Assembly: GCF_963678635.1 (NCBI RefSeq)
Contig: NC_087068.1
Coordinates: 12,346,027-12,406,026, forward strand
Length of the DNA stretch: 60,000 nt
Origin: Symsagittifera roscoffensis
Lineage: Eukaryota > Xenacoelomorpha > Acoela > Convolutidae
Reading direction: 5' to 3'
Shown: positions 1-13,800 of the stretch, piece after piece
Position numbering within the stretch: position 1 is the stretch's first letter
How the letters are laid out: the number at the start of each line of letters is the position of its first letter
Notes under the pieces: model-generated
Database searches by the model: none
Seen by the model: only the letters and a program-made list of their open reading frames with translations
Told to the model about the DNA's origin: nothing
Position numbers and translations under genes: made by a program

Positions 1-449
1 CGGATCGGTAGGGGGGAACGGACATAGACAGTTTTTGTGATACCCCATAAGATCGCTAGCAGGGGGGAGGAGAACGCGTGGCAATTAGGTACCAGACATT
101 TTTTCGATAGAAGGTAGACATTTGTCACCTTTGAATTTTAGGTGGGTTCATCTCTTTGTTTTTATGATTTTTTCTTGCTTAGATTTTTGTTGCATTTTGG
201 TAAGGATTTGTGTTTGGTTTTTATACGAACAGGTGATCACAAGATACCTGCGCACAGGTTTTGGTTTCAAGTTGCTTGGAACATTGAAAAAGAGGTAACT
301 AAAAAAGGGGGGTCAGCATTTGGCCACTAAGAGAGGGTTTTTGGGAAAATTTTACTAGAGCTTGAGTGGTGGTACAAGGTACAGTGAATCAAGAAGTCCC
401 CATAACGAAGAAGAAAGAGGTCCCACCGCTCAGACACTTCAACAGTCTT
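1..449 (+). other. 5' leader of copy 1 (non-coding)
   Basis: The stretch is collinear with 22788-23196 of copy 2 and carries the same G-rich runs and the conserved string aacgcgtggcaattaggtac. The open frame at 142-330 is not kept in copy 2, so no gene is called. An oriented pair of CTNGAG hexamers lies at about 356-367, just before the minisatellite, and the same pair occurs in copy 2. Confidence 0.7.
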
Positions 450-1276
450 GGGACAGTGCCAAAGAAACCTTGGGGCAGTGCCAAAGAAGTCTTGGGACAG
501 CGCCAAAGAAGTCTTGGGACAGTGCAGTCTGGGGACAGTCTTGGGACAGTGCAGTCCTGGGATAGTCTTGGACCAGAGCAGTCTTGGTACAGTCTTGGGA
601 CAGCACAGCCTTGAGACAATACAGTCTTGGGACAGTGGTCTTGGGATAGTGGTCTTGGGACAGTGGTCTTGGGAGACTAGTCTTGGGACAGTGGTCTTGG
701 GACAGTGGTCTTGAGATAGTGGTCTTGGGACAGTGGTCTTGGGACACTAGTCTAGGGACAGTGGTCTTGGGACAGTGGTCTTGGGATAGTGGTCTTGGGA
801 CAGTGGTCTTGGGACACTAGCCTTGGGACAGTGGTCTTGGGACAGTGGTCTTGGGACAGTAGTCTTGGGACAGTGGTCTTGGGACAGTGGTCTTGGGACA
901 GTGGTCTTGAGATAGTGGTCTTGGGACAGTGTCTTGGGACAGTGGTCTTGGGACAGTGGTCTTGGGATAGTGGTCTTGGGACAGTGGTCTTGGGACACTA
1001 GCCTTGGGACACTAGTCTTGGGATAGTAGCCTTGGGACACTAGCCTTGGGACAGTAGTCTTGGGACAGTAGCCTTGGGACACTAGTCCTGGGATAGTAGC
1101 CTTGGGACACTAGTCTTGGGACACTAGTCTTGGGACAGTAGTCTTGGGAAAGGGGTCTTGGGACACTGACAAAAAGTACTGGGACAGTACCGAACAGTCT
1201 TGGGACAGTAGAAAGAAAGCCTGGGACGGTACAAAGAAGAGTAGGGACAGTAACTGGAAGTCTTGGGACGGTATAA
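450..1276 (+). repeat. 14-bp minisatellite in the leader, copy 1
   Basis: About sixty head-to-tail units are based on gtcttgggacagtg. Unit length is mostly 14 bp, with 13-15 bp variants. The 5' part consists of cttgggacagtgg units and the 3' part (from about 1000) of cttgggacactag and tagccttgggac units. Copy 2 shows the same order. Because the unit lacks stop codons in several phases, spurious ORFs run through it on both strands. Confidence 0.95.
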
Positions 1277-1513
1277 AAATTGAACTAAAATTACAATAAG
1301 TGTTTTGAGACTGAACAATACTAGTCGGAACCCGGTACGGTTGAAACCACAAATAAAGAAAGTTACTCGAAAGGTTGTGAAAGAGAACTGGGAACACGGT
1401 TTTTATCACGTTGTATATTTCCTTTTAGGAATTTTTTCATAATAGATTTTATTCTTAGAATAGAATTGTGTATATAATAATATTGTAAATAAGAGCAATT
1501 GTAAATAGAAATA
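1277..1513 (+). other. Leader between minisatellite and gag, copy 1
   Basis: AT-rich stretch matching 23963-24212 of copy 2. No gene is seen. It ends just before the first gag ATG. Confidence 0.6.
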
Positions 1514-4040
1514 ATGAGACGGAGTAGGGTACCGGTGCTCGAAAAAAGGTCAAGTGGATCAAACACGAAATATAACTCGTCGCTGCGCGGAACGACATCA
1601 ATGGGCCCAAGGAAAACAAAAGATAAATTTTCAGTTAGCATGGTCAGCACGAGGAGTAGTATCGAGAACAAGGCGAGAGAAGGTGCTAAAGACAAACAGG
1701 TGGAGCCCACAATTGAAATCGATCTATAGACACCAGACCAGAGCGTAGATGAAGTGGAGAAGAAGACAACGGAATGTACACCGATGCCCCATATGCCCCG
1801 ATCAAAATCCAAAAACCGTGGAGTTTTCGCCGATAGACGCGTTGGAAGACACAACAGGCAATACCCGAGAAACGGTGAAAGACGACTCTCAAGTAAAGAA
1901 GACATCTTTTACAGAAAAGTTGGCGATGATGGTCGGAATGAAATCGAGAGACAACACGGCCGAAGAATCAAAAACTGAAAGAGCACGAACATTTGGGACA
2001 GTGAGCGCGAAGGCGACAGAAGCCGACCTAAAGGAAGAACAAGCCAGAACAGGAGCGACAGCCGAAAACAAGACAACTGCTGATCATGAAACAGCTACTC
2101 TTGAGCTTGGCGACCTGATGACAAAACTAAATCAGATCGATAAAAAACTAAAGTACAGTGAGGAAGATAGAGACTTAATAAGGAAAGAGTTGAAATACAA
2201 CAAACACGAGTATCTGGATAGTTATTTTAACCTGGCTAAGGCGACAGACGAGAGACTCCAGCAGATGTCGGACAAGGTGGATGCCACCAATGAAGAACGA
2301 GATAAGAACATCAAAAAAGATATGCAACAGTTGAAAAACCGATATGATGACGTCAACAGCCAATTAGGTAGCCTGGAAAAGAGAATGGACACAATGAACA
2401 GGAATCAGGCCGAAAGTTCGTGTGCAATACAGGCGAAATTCGATGCAATCTTGAGAAATTCTACCTCACAAGAAAGACCGGCAGCGGATCGTACGCAAGG
2501 CACCAGAAAAGACTTTGTGGAACCACAAAGGAACAAACGGCAATCGACACCGTTGCCTGTAAACCGGAATGCGGTAAGCATAGCACCAACGGCTGCTAAA
2601 ACAATCATGAAAAATGGAACATCAAACACAACGAGTGGTCCGGGAGACTCAACAGCTAGCAGCAACGCAGGTCCGGATGCCATGACGTGGGCAAGCACTT
2701 GGGAGATGATGAACAGGGCTCTAGAGGCCTTCGCCACGAGGAACACTGACTCGAGCGATAGGAGAGACGGAAAGTCAAGAAAAACTTTCAAGAAGCCAAA
2801 AGAATTCAAAGACGACTCCGATGGATGCATTGAAACCTGGGTGGAAGTGATGAGATTACACCTAGAGCAAGATAACTTAAATGATGAAAGGCAAGCATGC
2901 ACTGCCATACTCAGCAACCTGGAAGGTACGGCATTAAAATGCGTGGTTGCAAAGAAAGAAGAAGAACGCGATACCGCGGACAAAATCTTCGAAATATTGC
3001 TGAATCGATTCGGGTCAGGCATGAAGGGTCACCAAGCGATGATGCGATTTGAAAAGAGAAGGCAGAGGGACGATGAGTCAATTGATCGGTTCCTAGATGA
3101 CCTTGAGAGCTTGAGAAGAAGGAGTGACCCAGAGGAGTCGACAAACAGAAGAAACTTTAGCATTGCCTCGAAGTTCATCGATGGGGTAAAAAGTAATGAC
3201 TTAAGAACAATGTTAGCAACATACTATACATTGTCGAAAGACAGCGCACCGACCCCAGAGGAAATGAGATAGAAATCAAGGGAATACATGCTGATGAAGC
3301 CCAAGAAATACTCATACTCAGAAAACAGAAACACGCATGGGGGAAGCCAACCTCAGAGGTCGTCATGGTACAAGCCTAGAGATGACATGGACAAGCGCAG
3401 AACATGCGCGAACTGCGGGTCGGCGGATCACCACGTGGCCGACTGCACAACATACAAACAAGGCATGAAGAGTCTAGGATACGCAACGGATGAGGAGGAC
3501 CTGAGCCAGATGGAGGAACACGAGTACTATAGTGGCTTAATCATCAAGATAGGAGCGAGATGCTTCTTCTGTAACCAAGAAGGGCACTTCAGAATGGATT
3601 GTCCCTTGTTCTGGGAAGCGGTCAAGGACCAGAGTCACCCCAAACATAAGTTGGCATTAGCGGCGGTGCAGAATCAGCGGAATAGACAAAACGAGTTTGA
3701 ATCTAGGAACTTAGGAGCACCAAGCACGGAATTGCCGACGAAAACAGTGAAAGCTGTAAAACATGTTAATGGTGCGATAGAATCCGCAGCCGGGAACTCT
3801 CTAGAGATAAATTATGAGAAAGCGGCGACGGAAGCAATTAACAAAGTGAAACAGTATCTGGCTGCGAAAGAAATAGAGCAACGACTAAAGCTGGAGATCG
3901 AAAGACAGAATTTCAACGAAGCATTAGCTGGATCAAAACCAACACCAGAGGCTGTACCGGGCTCGACAAAGACCGGGAATTGTAACACTGTAAAAATGGT
4001 GACGGGAAAGCCATTCGGCATATCGAAACTCGGGGCTTGA
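1514..4040 (+). pseudogene. gag: gag region, copy 1 (broken)
   Basis: Homologous to the intact Gag part of copy 2. The first frame (1514-1729) holds the basic N-terminus and ends at TAG 1727, where copy 2 has a sense codon. The reading frame then shifts between about 1730 and 1790. The main part continues to TAG 3270, where copy 2 has CAG. Next come two CCHC zinc knuckles at about 3405 and 3561, and TGA at 4038. The middle carries a long coiled coil (about 2100-2420) and a retrotransposon-capsid-like helical region (about 2810-3240). Gag would form the particle and bind the RNA. With these breaks it cannot be made as one protein. Confidence 0.85.
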
Positions 4041-4979
4041 ATAATGTCGATAATCACAGTGGGCGGCCACGAAGTAACCAGAAACTTAAGCGAACCGAGC
4101 GACCAGACAATAATGCACATTGACGTGTACGCAGATTACTTGAGTTGTATAAGCCCACAAACGACTTCTAGAGCGTTGAGAGCACTACTCACGAGAGGGG
4201 GCAGCAAGTCGGTGCGTGTTGATAACAGGTATACTGAAGCTTATGGTCCACACGAGGTGATGCTAAATATAGATGGAATCAACATCTATACCAAGACAAT
4301 GATAACATGTGACGAAGACCTAATTGGGCAGATCTACGTAGGGAAAGAAGAGTTGAAAGTGAGATCGATTGGACACTGCGCCATGCTTGAAGAAGATGCG
4401 ATGCACATCGGAACGGAGGCAGATGTGACAGGGCACGTGCTAGACATAAGTGGCAAAAAGACTCATTTACGTGGGTTACTTGATACGGGAGCAGTCTTGA
4501 GCGTCATACCAATCGAAACTTGGGAACGAATGGGCTTTAACAAAGGTAAATTGATAGACTCGAGAATACGGCTGTCAGCTGCAAACAAAGGGGCCCTTCG
4601 GGTGCTGGGCAGGACGCCGATAATAGCCCTCAATGTGGGGGAACGTAACCTGTGGATGAGCTTTCTCGTGGTAGAAAACCTAGATGAATCTGACCAATTC
4701 ATTTTGGGCAGAGACTTCATCAGGAATTTCGATGTAGCGATTGATCTAAATAACGCAATGTTCAGGATACGGAACCCGGATAAGAGGTACGCAATCAAAC
4801 CGGTAAATTTAATAATGGCAAATGAAACCAAAGCACCGATATTCTTGAGTAGGAGGGTGAGGTTAAAGGCGAATGAAGCGGCAATCGTAGGCTTGAGGAT
4901 GAAAAATTACAATGAACTAAGTGACAACAAGCAAGTGTGTATAGTTCCGAATCCTAATAGTCAAAGTGCTGCTGTTTAA
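4041..4979 (+). pseudogene. Retroviral-type aspartic protease region, copy 1
   Basis: The frame is the same as the preceding gag segment. It contains the aspartic protease active-site signature LLDTGAVLSVIP at about 4476 and the downstream ILGRDF motif at about 4704, as in retropepsins that cleave Gag-Pol. It ends at TAA 4977, where copy 2 has a longer open frame. The protease core looks intact, but it is cut off from gag (TGA 4038) and from RT. Confidence 0.85.
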
Positions 4980-6554
4980 GAAAGATCCTTCTCGATAACG
5001 AAGAGCGGCCTCTGCGTCAGTGTCTTGTTGAATACTCTTGATATACCGATCACGATACAGAGAGGGAGGAAACTGGGATATGCTTTACCGGTTAAAACCC
5101 GATATGAAACAACTGAGAACTCAAAACAAAATGAAGTTGTTGATTGTCCCAATCATAGGGACAAAATTTGTATCTTGAGACGATTGCAGAAAATAAAAGA
5201 TTCTTCAGGTCTTTTTAAATCACTTAAGTCAGAGACGGACGATGGGCTGTCGAGCTGTTCGAACTTTCCAGAGCGGCCCACACTAGATGAAATGCAAACT
5301 GATAAACTGCCGGAGATTGAACATTTGAGGGGCAAACTGAAAGATGAACAGCTCGAAGCCATCAAGGACGTACTAGAGCGGAACGAAGAAGTTTTTTCGA
5401 GGCATAAAGCGGATATCGGATGTTGTAATTTTGTTGAGCATGAAATAGAACTTGAGGAGAACGCGGTACCGCACAGGGAGGGGGCGAGGCGCATGACCCC
5501 ACACAAATCGGAGGCGTGTAGAAAAGAAATTGAGACGTTACTAGAGTATGACATGATAGAACCATCCAAGTCACCGTGGGCGTGTGGAGTAGTGATGGCC
5601 AAAAAGAAAGGCGACCAGTTGAGGTTTTGTTGTGACTTTCGATACCTGAACTCCGTCACGGTGAACGATGCCTATCCCATACCTAGGATTGATGAGAGCC
5701 TCTCGAAGTTAGGTGATGCAAAATTTTTTACGACTCTTGATTTAGGCTCGGCCTTTTGGCAGGTACCACTAAGGAAGCAGGACAGGGACAAGACAGGGTT
5801 TGCCTGCGAGTTGGGTCTGTTTCAACGGAAACGGATGCCGTTTGGACTTTGCAACGCCACAGCCACGTTTCAGCGGTTGATGGCACACGCGCTGATAGGC
5901 GTGACGAAGAAGTATGGCAATGTGGTAATGTGCTACGTGGATGACGTGGTAATAGCGACGCCCACATTGGAAGACCACATTGAGAGACTTGACAAAGTGT
6001 TCGCATGCATGAAAAGGTCGGGGCTAAAGTGTAAACCATCAAAGTGCGAGATACTAAAGGACTCAATAAAATACTTGGGCAGGATGGTAGACAAGCACGG
6101 CATCAGACCTGATCCGGACGCCGTGGAAGCAGTCCTAACCTGGAAATCACCGAAGACAGAACACCAGTTGATGAGCTTCCTGGGTTTCGCTAACTATTAT
6201 AGAGAGTTCATCAAAGGCTATGCGGACAAGGTATACCCGATGCAACAATTAATGAGACACAAGGGCAAGAAGTTCACGTGGAACAACGCAGCAGAGGAGT
6301 CAATCCAGAGAATAAAGAAAGAGCTATGTGAGGCACCAGTACTGGGTATGCCGACTGAGAAAGGGATGTACGTGCTGGACACGGATGCGTCGGTAGTCGC
6401 GATTTCTGGAATTCTCCATCAAGAACAAGAATGGAATGGGAAGACAGTCTTGAGACCAATAGCAAAGTCCTGAGTGACACGGAAATGAAGTACGGAGCAC
6501 CGAAAGCAGAGATGTTCGCGGTGGTTACCTTTGTCGAGAAATACAGGGCATAAC
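4980..6554 (+). pseudogene. pol: Reverse transcriptase and RNase H region, copy 1 (only RT in the window)
   Basis: Open at 5025-6473 in the gag frame. It carries the Ty3/Gypsy RT blocks in order: LRFCCDFRYLNSVT, TTLDLGSAFWQ (catalytic Asp at 5739), MPFGLCNATATFQ, and CYVDDVV (Asp-Asp at 5940 and 5943). The connection and the start of RNase H (Asp codons at 6378 and 6384) follow. A frameshift near 6465 and a TAA at 6552 break RNase H. Its product would copy genomic RNA into DNA in the particle. Bases 5457-6642 are exactly the part deleted from copy 2, so this is the only view of the element's RT here. Confidence 0.9.
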
Positions 6555-8887
6555 TGGGCAGTGAGCCATTCAAGTTGCGAGTCGACAATCGAGCACTGAG
6601 CTGGCTGAAGACGTACTCAATGGACCAAAGTTACATTGGGAGGTGGATAGTTCGCCTGGACGAATACAACATGATAATTGAGCATAGAACACGAGATAAA
6701 CATCAGAATGCCGACAGCTTGAGTAAGAAGACGGAGTTCTATGAGAGACAAGAGCAAAGAGAGGCAGACAGACCTGAAATCAAAGTTGGCTTCTCCTTCA
6801 TGGACAAGGAAACGTACGACAGTCTTCCACTCACGAGATGGCTGGACAAATCAGGCAAACCGATTGAAGATCATCCTGAATTACCTAAAGAACCTCCAGA
6901 AAAGACCATTTTGAAGAAAAGCAGGAGGATTCCGATAGAAATCATACTAAAGTCGAAGATCGTGAGGGAGACGCTCAAGGCAAAAGGCTATGATCTTAAC
7001 CAGGTAGAAGTAGGAACTGCACAGATAGATGATGACTTAATGAGGTTGCTCGAGAAATTATCAGATGAGAAGCCCGTGATCCAACAGAAGGGTCAAGAGG
7101 AACCGGAAGTCACTATACTTCGGAGAAAAGAAACAGTGAACAATACTGACTCCTCAAGAGGAAGCGTCACTGACAGCAAAGATGTCGTGCGGTCACTAGT
7201 TGACAAAATCCCCGAAAACATTCTGGAGCAGACCAAGGTTAGGAAAAAGAAAGTGACGTTCAAAGAAGATACTGAACACCTGGGACTAGGTCAAGAGTCC
7301 GGGGAGTGTTCCATGTTCACGGAAGAAGAAACCGGAGAAGGAAAATTGTCCGGGGAGCGTGAAGAATGGGATGAAGACTCGGATGAGGGCAGCGAAAACC
7401 AAGACAGTCTGTGCATGATATTGGCGGAAGAGAAGACAAGGCACCACGACAGGGAGTTACAGACGGATCCATCTTCAGGAACGTACAATCTGGACGTACA
7501 GGAGATACGAGGTGGTGAAGAACTTGAGAAAATTGCGGTTTCAAGGAAGCCATTCAGGGAATTATCATGCAACTCAAACGTAAGAACGAATCTGGTGCCA
7601 GAAGATGATATGAAAATCGTGAAAAGGATGATATGCGTGAAGCTGAGTGATGACATCCACAACCCTGGTGAGATGAATGGACAGATCATGGCGCTAAAGG
7701 AGCATTTCAAGGCAAGATATAGGCTGTCAGACCTAATAAGAGCCCAAAAGAATGACAAAATGACAAGTAACCTCTCCAAATGGATCCAGTCGGGGGTCAA
7801 GGAGAAGGGGGAACTCGAGAAAGACAGCTATAAGATCTTGAGCCAGTTCTACAAAGAGGAGAAAGACTTACTCTACCACACAGCTGATGGGGTGGTAGCA
7901 TGCAAGAGGAAAGATGAGGAGAAGATATTACACAAACACAACCTCATCATACTGCCACAATTGTATCAAACGGAGGTGCTTTTCAGATCGCACGACCAGA
8001 TGGGGCACCAGGGGATAGATAAAGTACAACAAAGGATACTTCACAGGTTTGATTGGCCAGGAATGAGAAAAGCTTGCGAGAGATGGGTGAATGCCTGCTT
8101 GGCATGCCTCCAGGTAAAAGACCCAAGGAAGATGAAATTTCCCCTCAAGTCCGTCGAGAGCTCAGAGTTCAATGAAGTGGTGCAGATAGACCATCAAAAA
8201 ATCTGCATGACGGAGTCGGGATATAACCAGATACTGGTTATAATAGATCACTTCACAAAGTTGGCGGAAGCGGTTCCGTGCCAGACAGCCTCGGCCGAGG
8301 AGACATGTGATCATCTGATAACGCATTGGATATCGCGGTATGGTTGTCCAATGACTTTCCAGTCGGACAACGGCAAAGCTTTTGTAGGGGACTTGACAAA
8401 AGAATTGATGAGGAGATCGCACATTGCTCAAGCACACTCGACAACCTACCATCCACAGACCAACGGGTTGGTAGAGAGACAGAACAGGACACTGGTCAAC
8501 ATGTTAAGGGTGTATTGCTCAAGATACATGACGGACTGGGATAAATACCTGCCACAAGTAGTAGGGGCCTACAACAGTACACAGAACTCAACGACGGGCA
8601 TCAGTCCCTTCATGATGTTGACGGGCAGGGAGAGAGCAATGCCTCTGACATTCTTTTACCCGGAATACGAGGGGAAAAGGACGTCGCCCCAGGCATATGT
8701 GAAAGAAGCGATCAAAAGACAACAGGAGCTAAACGAGCTATGCAGGAGGAACAAGGCGCAAGCGCAAATGAGGCAACGCAGAAAATATGACAAAAAAATA
8801 TTACAAGCAAAGCCATATGAGGTGGGCCAATACGTGTGGGTCTTTCAAAATGTCATACCGCCCAAGGGAACGAAGAAACTACTCTAG
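6555..8887 (+). pseudogene. pol: RNase H end and integrase region, copy 1
   Basis: After the end of RNase H and an acidic linker of about 450 residues comes a complete retroviral-type integrase. It has an HHCC zinc domain (HDQMGH ... CLACLQ, about 7990-8112), a catalytic core with Asp at 8188 and 8365, and Glu in LVERQNRT at about 8473, spaced as D,D-35-E. It ends at TAG 8885 at the start of the GPF/Y-like C-terminal module, where copy 2 has CAG-AAG-type sense codons. Integrase would insert the element's DNA into the chromosome. Confidence 0.88.
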
Positions 8888-10304
8888 AAGTGGAGGGGAT
8901 CATTCATGATAACGGAAGTTCATCAACAAGGACGGTTTTACCGCTTGAGTACTGGGCGAGCAGCACATTATGAAAATCTGAAGCCTCACGTTCCGTCACC
9001 GGAGGACTGGTGCATACCGAGGGACATGAAGGGTCTCGAGTACCTGGTGGTAGAGCCAGCGTGTGAAGTGAATGAAAAAGGCACCAGAGAGAAAAATGAT
9101 GGTAATGAGAACTTGAGTTTGGACGACAATGAAAAGATAGAGGTGGAGTCTGAAGCAGGATCGTTTGTAGAAGAAGACTGGAACGACCCGGAGCAAGATG
9201 AGGTGCCGAAGTGGATGGAGCCAGATCGACCAATACCACCGGGAACCAGGACTGGCAATCGTAAACGGACCGGCATGAGGTACAACAGATACGGGGATGA
9301 TTTCTTGATCGATAAGATACAGCCAGACAAATTGGGCGAGGAACTACTGAGTGCAGGCGAACTGGAAGCCGAAGAGGAATGGCAGGTCATTGACGATGGT
9401 GGACACTATCCGCAGGAAGACTACTCGACACCAGAATTGGAGACGGATCTCGAGCAGAGTGAGATAGAGAGGAGGGAGAACACGAACTTGAGGATACTAG
9501 ATTGGATTCGCGATGTCAAAGACGAGAGCCACGAAGGACAAAGCATTCAACAAGTCGACGTGTCATCGGCAAATTATAAGAAGACTGAGGACCCTCTTTT
9601 CGGATGGACGGCAACAGACAGGCCACTGGACATTCCTCCGGACAATTCAGACCCGACAACATCGACGGGGACGTCGATAAATATTTTTGTCCGGGGAGTG
9701 GGGGTAAGGACTTACCCACACCGAAAATTTGATGATAAAGAAGATCAAGGAAGTGAGAGAAACAAGCGAATTGGAACTGGAAGAAGAAGAGCCAGAGCCT
9801 ACCATAGGTCGGAATTTCAAAACGAAGTTTGAGATACCCAATGAGTACTCGGAAAACATCATGATAACGGATAGCGACTTCATCCTGTCAAACAGGACTA
9901 GCGCGATCTGCGTCACGGCGGACATGAGTTTCAAATCAAGATTGGAAGCTGACTTCAAAAGAGAGTACCAGAATGTGGAGTTTCTGTTCAGACAGAGACC
10001 AGGACTGGGAGGGATGGCAGCGCTTCCACCATCAGTAGCACAAGTCCCGGGCAAATATCTGTGCTTCCTAGTGACGAGGGTCAATGACAGGAACACAATT
10101 GATCCCGAACACGTGATGTTGGCACTAACAAGACTACGAGACTTCATGACTGAAAGAGGAATAGCGGAGGTCTCAATGCCGGTGTATGACCCAAACAGGG
10201 GCAAACTGAGCTCAAGGGAATTGTACGCTATCCTACACGTAGTCTTCGCGGAAACTGAGATAATGGTGTATCTGCACAAGAAATAATACTTGAGCATCGC
10301 CTGA
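8888..10304 (+). pseudogene. Pol C-terminal extension with macro-like domain, copy 1
   Basis: The segment resumes after TAG 8885 with the integrase tail and an acidic linker containing MRYNRYGDDFLIDK. A one-base insertion near 9708 (ggggtaagg against gggtagg) shifts the frame. The segment 9852-10283 then matches the macro-like domain of copy 2 almost residue for residue. TAA 10284 removes the last six codons, the original stop being TGA 10302. The domain is described under copy 2. Confidence 0.75.
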
Positions 10305-10806
10305 GTGGGGGACACGGGGGTCTCGAGTTGGGCGTGAGGGAGGAGTCTTGAGTTAGGTACTGGGGTGCGGCACAGATAAAGGGATCTTAAGACGCGATTG
10401 GCATGACAATTGATTTTAGAAGGATTAACGGTGCTAAAACATAAAATGAATCTGCATGCTTTTAAGGAAATTCCAATTGAATTGTTTTTAGTGGAATGAA
10501 AATGATAAGATTTTAACCATACTGGTAAAAGGGGGGTTTCTAGTTTAGGAACATGACATATTAAGTCTTAATATGGTTTCTGTTTTCAGATCAAGTTTGA
10601 TAAACAAAGATTGAAAATCAATTATACTCAAGCGAGAGGCAGAAAGGGAAATCTTGATTGAACTAGCGATAATCGACACGTGCAGCAAATATTTGCGAGG
10701 AGACATTTCTAGAGAATTCTTAAGTTGGTCAATTCTTGAGTCGGTAAGGTAATTCTTGAGTCGGTAAGGTAATTCTTGAGCTGAACACATCCCGAAGTCA
10801 CAGAAA
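10305..10806 (+). other. Spacer between Pol and ORF2, copy 1
   Basis: No coding frame is seen. It holds an acceptor-like tttctgttttcag (AG at 10588-10589), after which no ATG occurs until the ORF2 start. Many ATGs lie upstream of that site. Before ORF2 there is a 20-bp direct repeat (aattcttgagtcggtaaggt) at 10731-10780, just over two units. The whole arrangement is conserved in copy 2. Confidence 0.6.
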
Positions 10807-13800
10807 ATGGCAGACAGGTTCTGGAAATCCATGCCCGCGGCCCTGAAGAAGCCCACTCTCGATGAGCTGTACAGACGCCTGAGGGACCTAGATTATACCC
10901 AGATAGACGAGAGAATGGCGGTAATGCTGAATGCCATCCTCCAGTTGGAAGAACAGGGTGAGTGCAGGGAGTCTGCGACGGAGGCTGTCTTGATGGTCGG
11001 CTACACCACCGAGGGAATATCAAATCAGGAACAGACCAGATGGTTGTCTTGGAATGTGGATGGAGGAGTAAGGGGCTTTGACTTGGCAAGGAATCCTGGC
11101 CTGAGTAACAATACCGAATATGGCGCAGGAGAATTCCCACTACCAACTAGGCCATCAGCAAGATCGACAGGCCAGAGCTCGAGTAAGGTGCCATCGATGA
11201 CGCGACGAGCGCAACAGACGACTGAGGCATATCTGGATCTTGGTGTTCTAAAGAAAGAGCTCGAGAAGACGCAGAGGGAAAGGAACAAGGCGAACCTCGC
11301 TCTGGATCAGGCTAAGCTGGATCGGGAAAAGGCTCAGCTGGAAAGGGACCAGGCGGTCAACGAACGAGATCAGACCCTGAGGTTGCTTGAGATGCTGCGG
11401 GCTGAACATCAGCAGGAACTAAGGGTGCGGGAGAATGCCGCGAATTGTGAGCAACTGAAGTCGGAGATGGAGAGAATAGAACAACGACAACGTGAACTTG
11501 ATGCACAGAAGGGAGCCAGGCCAAAGGAGCGAGTGGTTACCAGCTCGAGGCCAGAGTCACGCATGGAAGTGGTTGAAGCCCCCAGGGCAAGAGGACGGTT
11601 CAACCTTGACCGCGAGGCTCGAGAACACATGAGTGAAGGGTTGGAAGTCTGGATACCGAATGAAGCAACGTCCTCCTTGCGTAGCTTAGAAACGCAACCC
11701 ATACGCCCGCTGATGGATGTGGTACTGCCGGGATATACACCAACCTCGACCTCGAGCGGCAGTCAGGTGAGCGGCAGCTCATCGCGTCTGAAGGAGCTGA
11801 GCGAGAGATTGCGGCAGAGAAGTCGTGAAAGTTCGGCAAGGGCGGAGCTTCCTCCAACGTGGAGGGAACAGCCGGTCAGGAGCGTCATGATCTCGAGTTA
11901 TAAGAAGAACACCGAGAAGAGGTACCACAGGCACAATCGGCTGGATTGGAATGCGGAACAGAAGGCCACGAGGGATTGCTTTCATGATGCAGTCTGGGTG
12001 GAACATCTTGCGCCACCCCGTGTGCCAGAAGGCGCGGTCCATCTGATTATAGGGGACAGCCTAGTGCGGGTGTTGACCCGGATCCAATCGCACTGGCAAA
12101 CAGGAATCTTGAGTTTCGCTGGAGCTGCCACGCCACAGATATTGGCAACGCTTGAGATGCTAGGAATGACAAAGGTATACACGGTGACCCTGATGATCGG
12201 AACGAACGATGTATCAAGGGGAGAAGCGAGGAAAGTAACGAGGCTGCACGACAAGATGAGCTGCCTTCTTGAGGAACTGAGGATCCAGATGGATCCCATC
12301 CTGTTGACAGTATGTACTGTCCCTTATAACAAGAAGTTCGATCAGCACGCCTTGGAGATGAACGAGAAGGTGCGGAACCTAAACGGGGTGATCCGAGAAA
12401 TCCACCGGAAGAATGTGCTCCCCATCCGATTGTTGGACGTGGCGGAGCGTATGGAGCAAGCGGGATTCCCTGAAGACACCTCCTCAGATGGAATCCACTT
12501 TGACAGACCAAGGGGAGCAGAGTGGCTGAATGACGTCTTTCAAGGACACATAAATGCGCTAGAGGCGGATCTGCTAGAGACGGCCCAATTCACATTGGGG
12601 CCACCTCCGAACCCACCATTCCTTGCCTCGAGGGCCTTGTCTAGTCGTTTGGGACCGAGGGTCGACACTAGAGACAGCTCAAGGAGCAACCAGGCCAGAT
12701 TGCCGAGTGCCACGCCAATGGAGTCTGAGGAGGTGACGTCATCAACGCCTCCAGGTTCGGCAATATCCTCAGTGGTAGTGGCAGAGAGCAAGCGGGTGGA
12801 GAGGCCTACGGAGACCGCTCGCTTGAGATATCTTGAGAAGGTGAAAGGGCTGGACCTAGAAGGTTTGGAATGCAGGCGAGAATTGGCGGAGACTCTGGGT
12901 ATTGAACGAGTGTCGCACGAAGACTTGAGCAGACACCATTGCGTGGACTGGTTGAAGGCTCATGAGACGCACTTCTCGAGAGCAAAATTGATGGAGACCG
13001 CGGACCTGACCGGAATTCCCACGAAAGCGATCATGGGACCCAACAACTATAGACCTCTCAAGCTGCTGGGGAGTCCTGGACTCATAGCAGAACCCCCCAA
13101 ACACCGAACGAGCATCGCCAGGATCAGATTGGCGACCCCGGCACAATTGAGGGTGGTGGATAACCTGCTGAATCCGGGGGAAATGGAATTGCCAGATGCC
13201 GCGTACGAAGGCTCGAAATTGGCGGAAGATCCCAGGTACGGGAAGCCCTGTGAGAGCACCCAGCTGGCCAAGACTTTGGCAGTTTACGATAGAGCAGATC
13301 CAGCTGCTGCAAGGGTAGTCATTGTGGCGGGATCAGACTTGGAAGGAACGTCTCCTAAGCTGTTTTGGCCGGAGACTCTGATATACTCTTTGCCAGGAGC
13401 CGAACTAAACCAGATGTTAACTCTAGTGGTGGCAATAAAGTCGGAGATGCCCTGTGAGCCTGAGCTGCTACTGTTTGCAGGAATGAATGATCATCTGCAC
13501 GCGGCAGGACTTCTTGACCAGCTGAAGGGCAATGAACCAACACCGAGGAAGATATGGGAAGCCATTCAGACGTTGTTTGCGGCGATTAATGAGGTGCAAG
13601 AGAATGTTGTCTCGAGATTCGGCTCCAAGACGAAGGTGGTGTTCACTACATCCCCTGGATACGCGAGCATGCCACCCGCTCTACAATTCGTGTACGCGGT
13701 CTTGATCCTGATAGCAGAGGGAAACGAATGGCGAATTCTAATGGCGGCCCCCAATCGGGAATTGGAGCCATCGAACCTGAGGCTCCGCAAGTCAGAGTTG

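Noticed and set aside
142-330. Small ORF in the leader
   Set aside because: Copy 2 has stops and indels in the matching stretch (22938-23100).
439-1082. Several ORFs on both strands through the first minisatellite
   Set aside because: They arise because the 14-bp unit has no stop in several phases. Frames and lengths differ between copies and none has a conserved ATG.
450-1276. CRISPR-like array
   Set aside because: Units are contiguous with no unique spacers, and the genome is eukaryotic.
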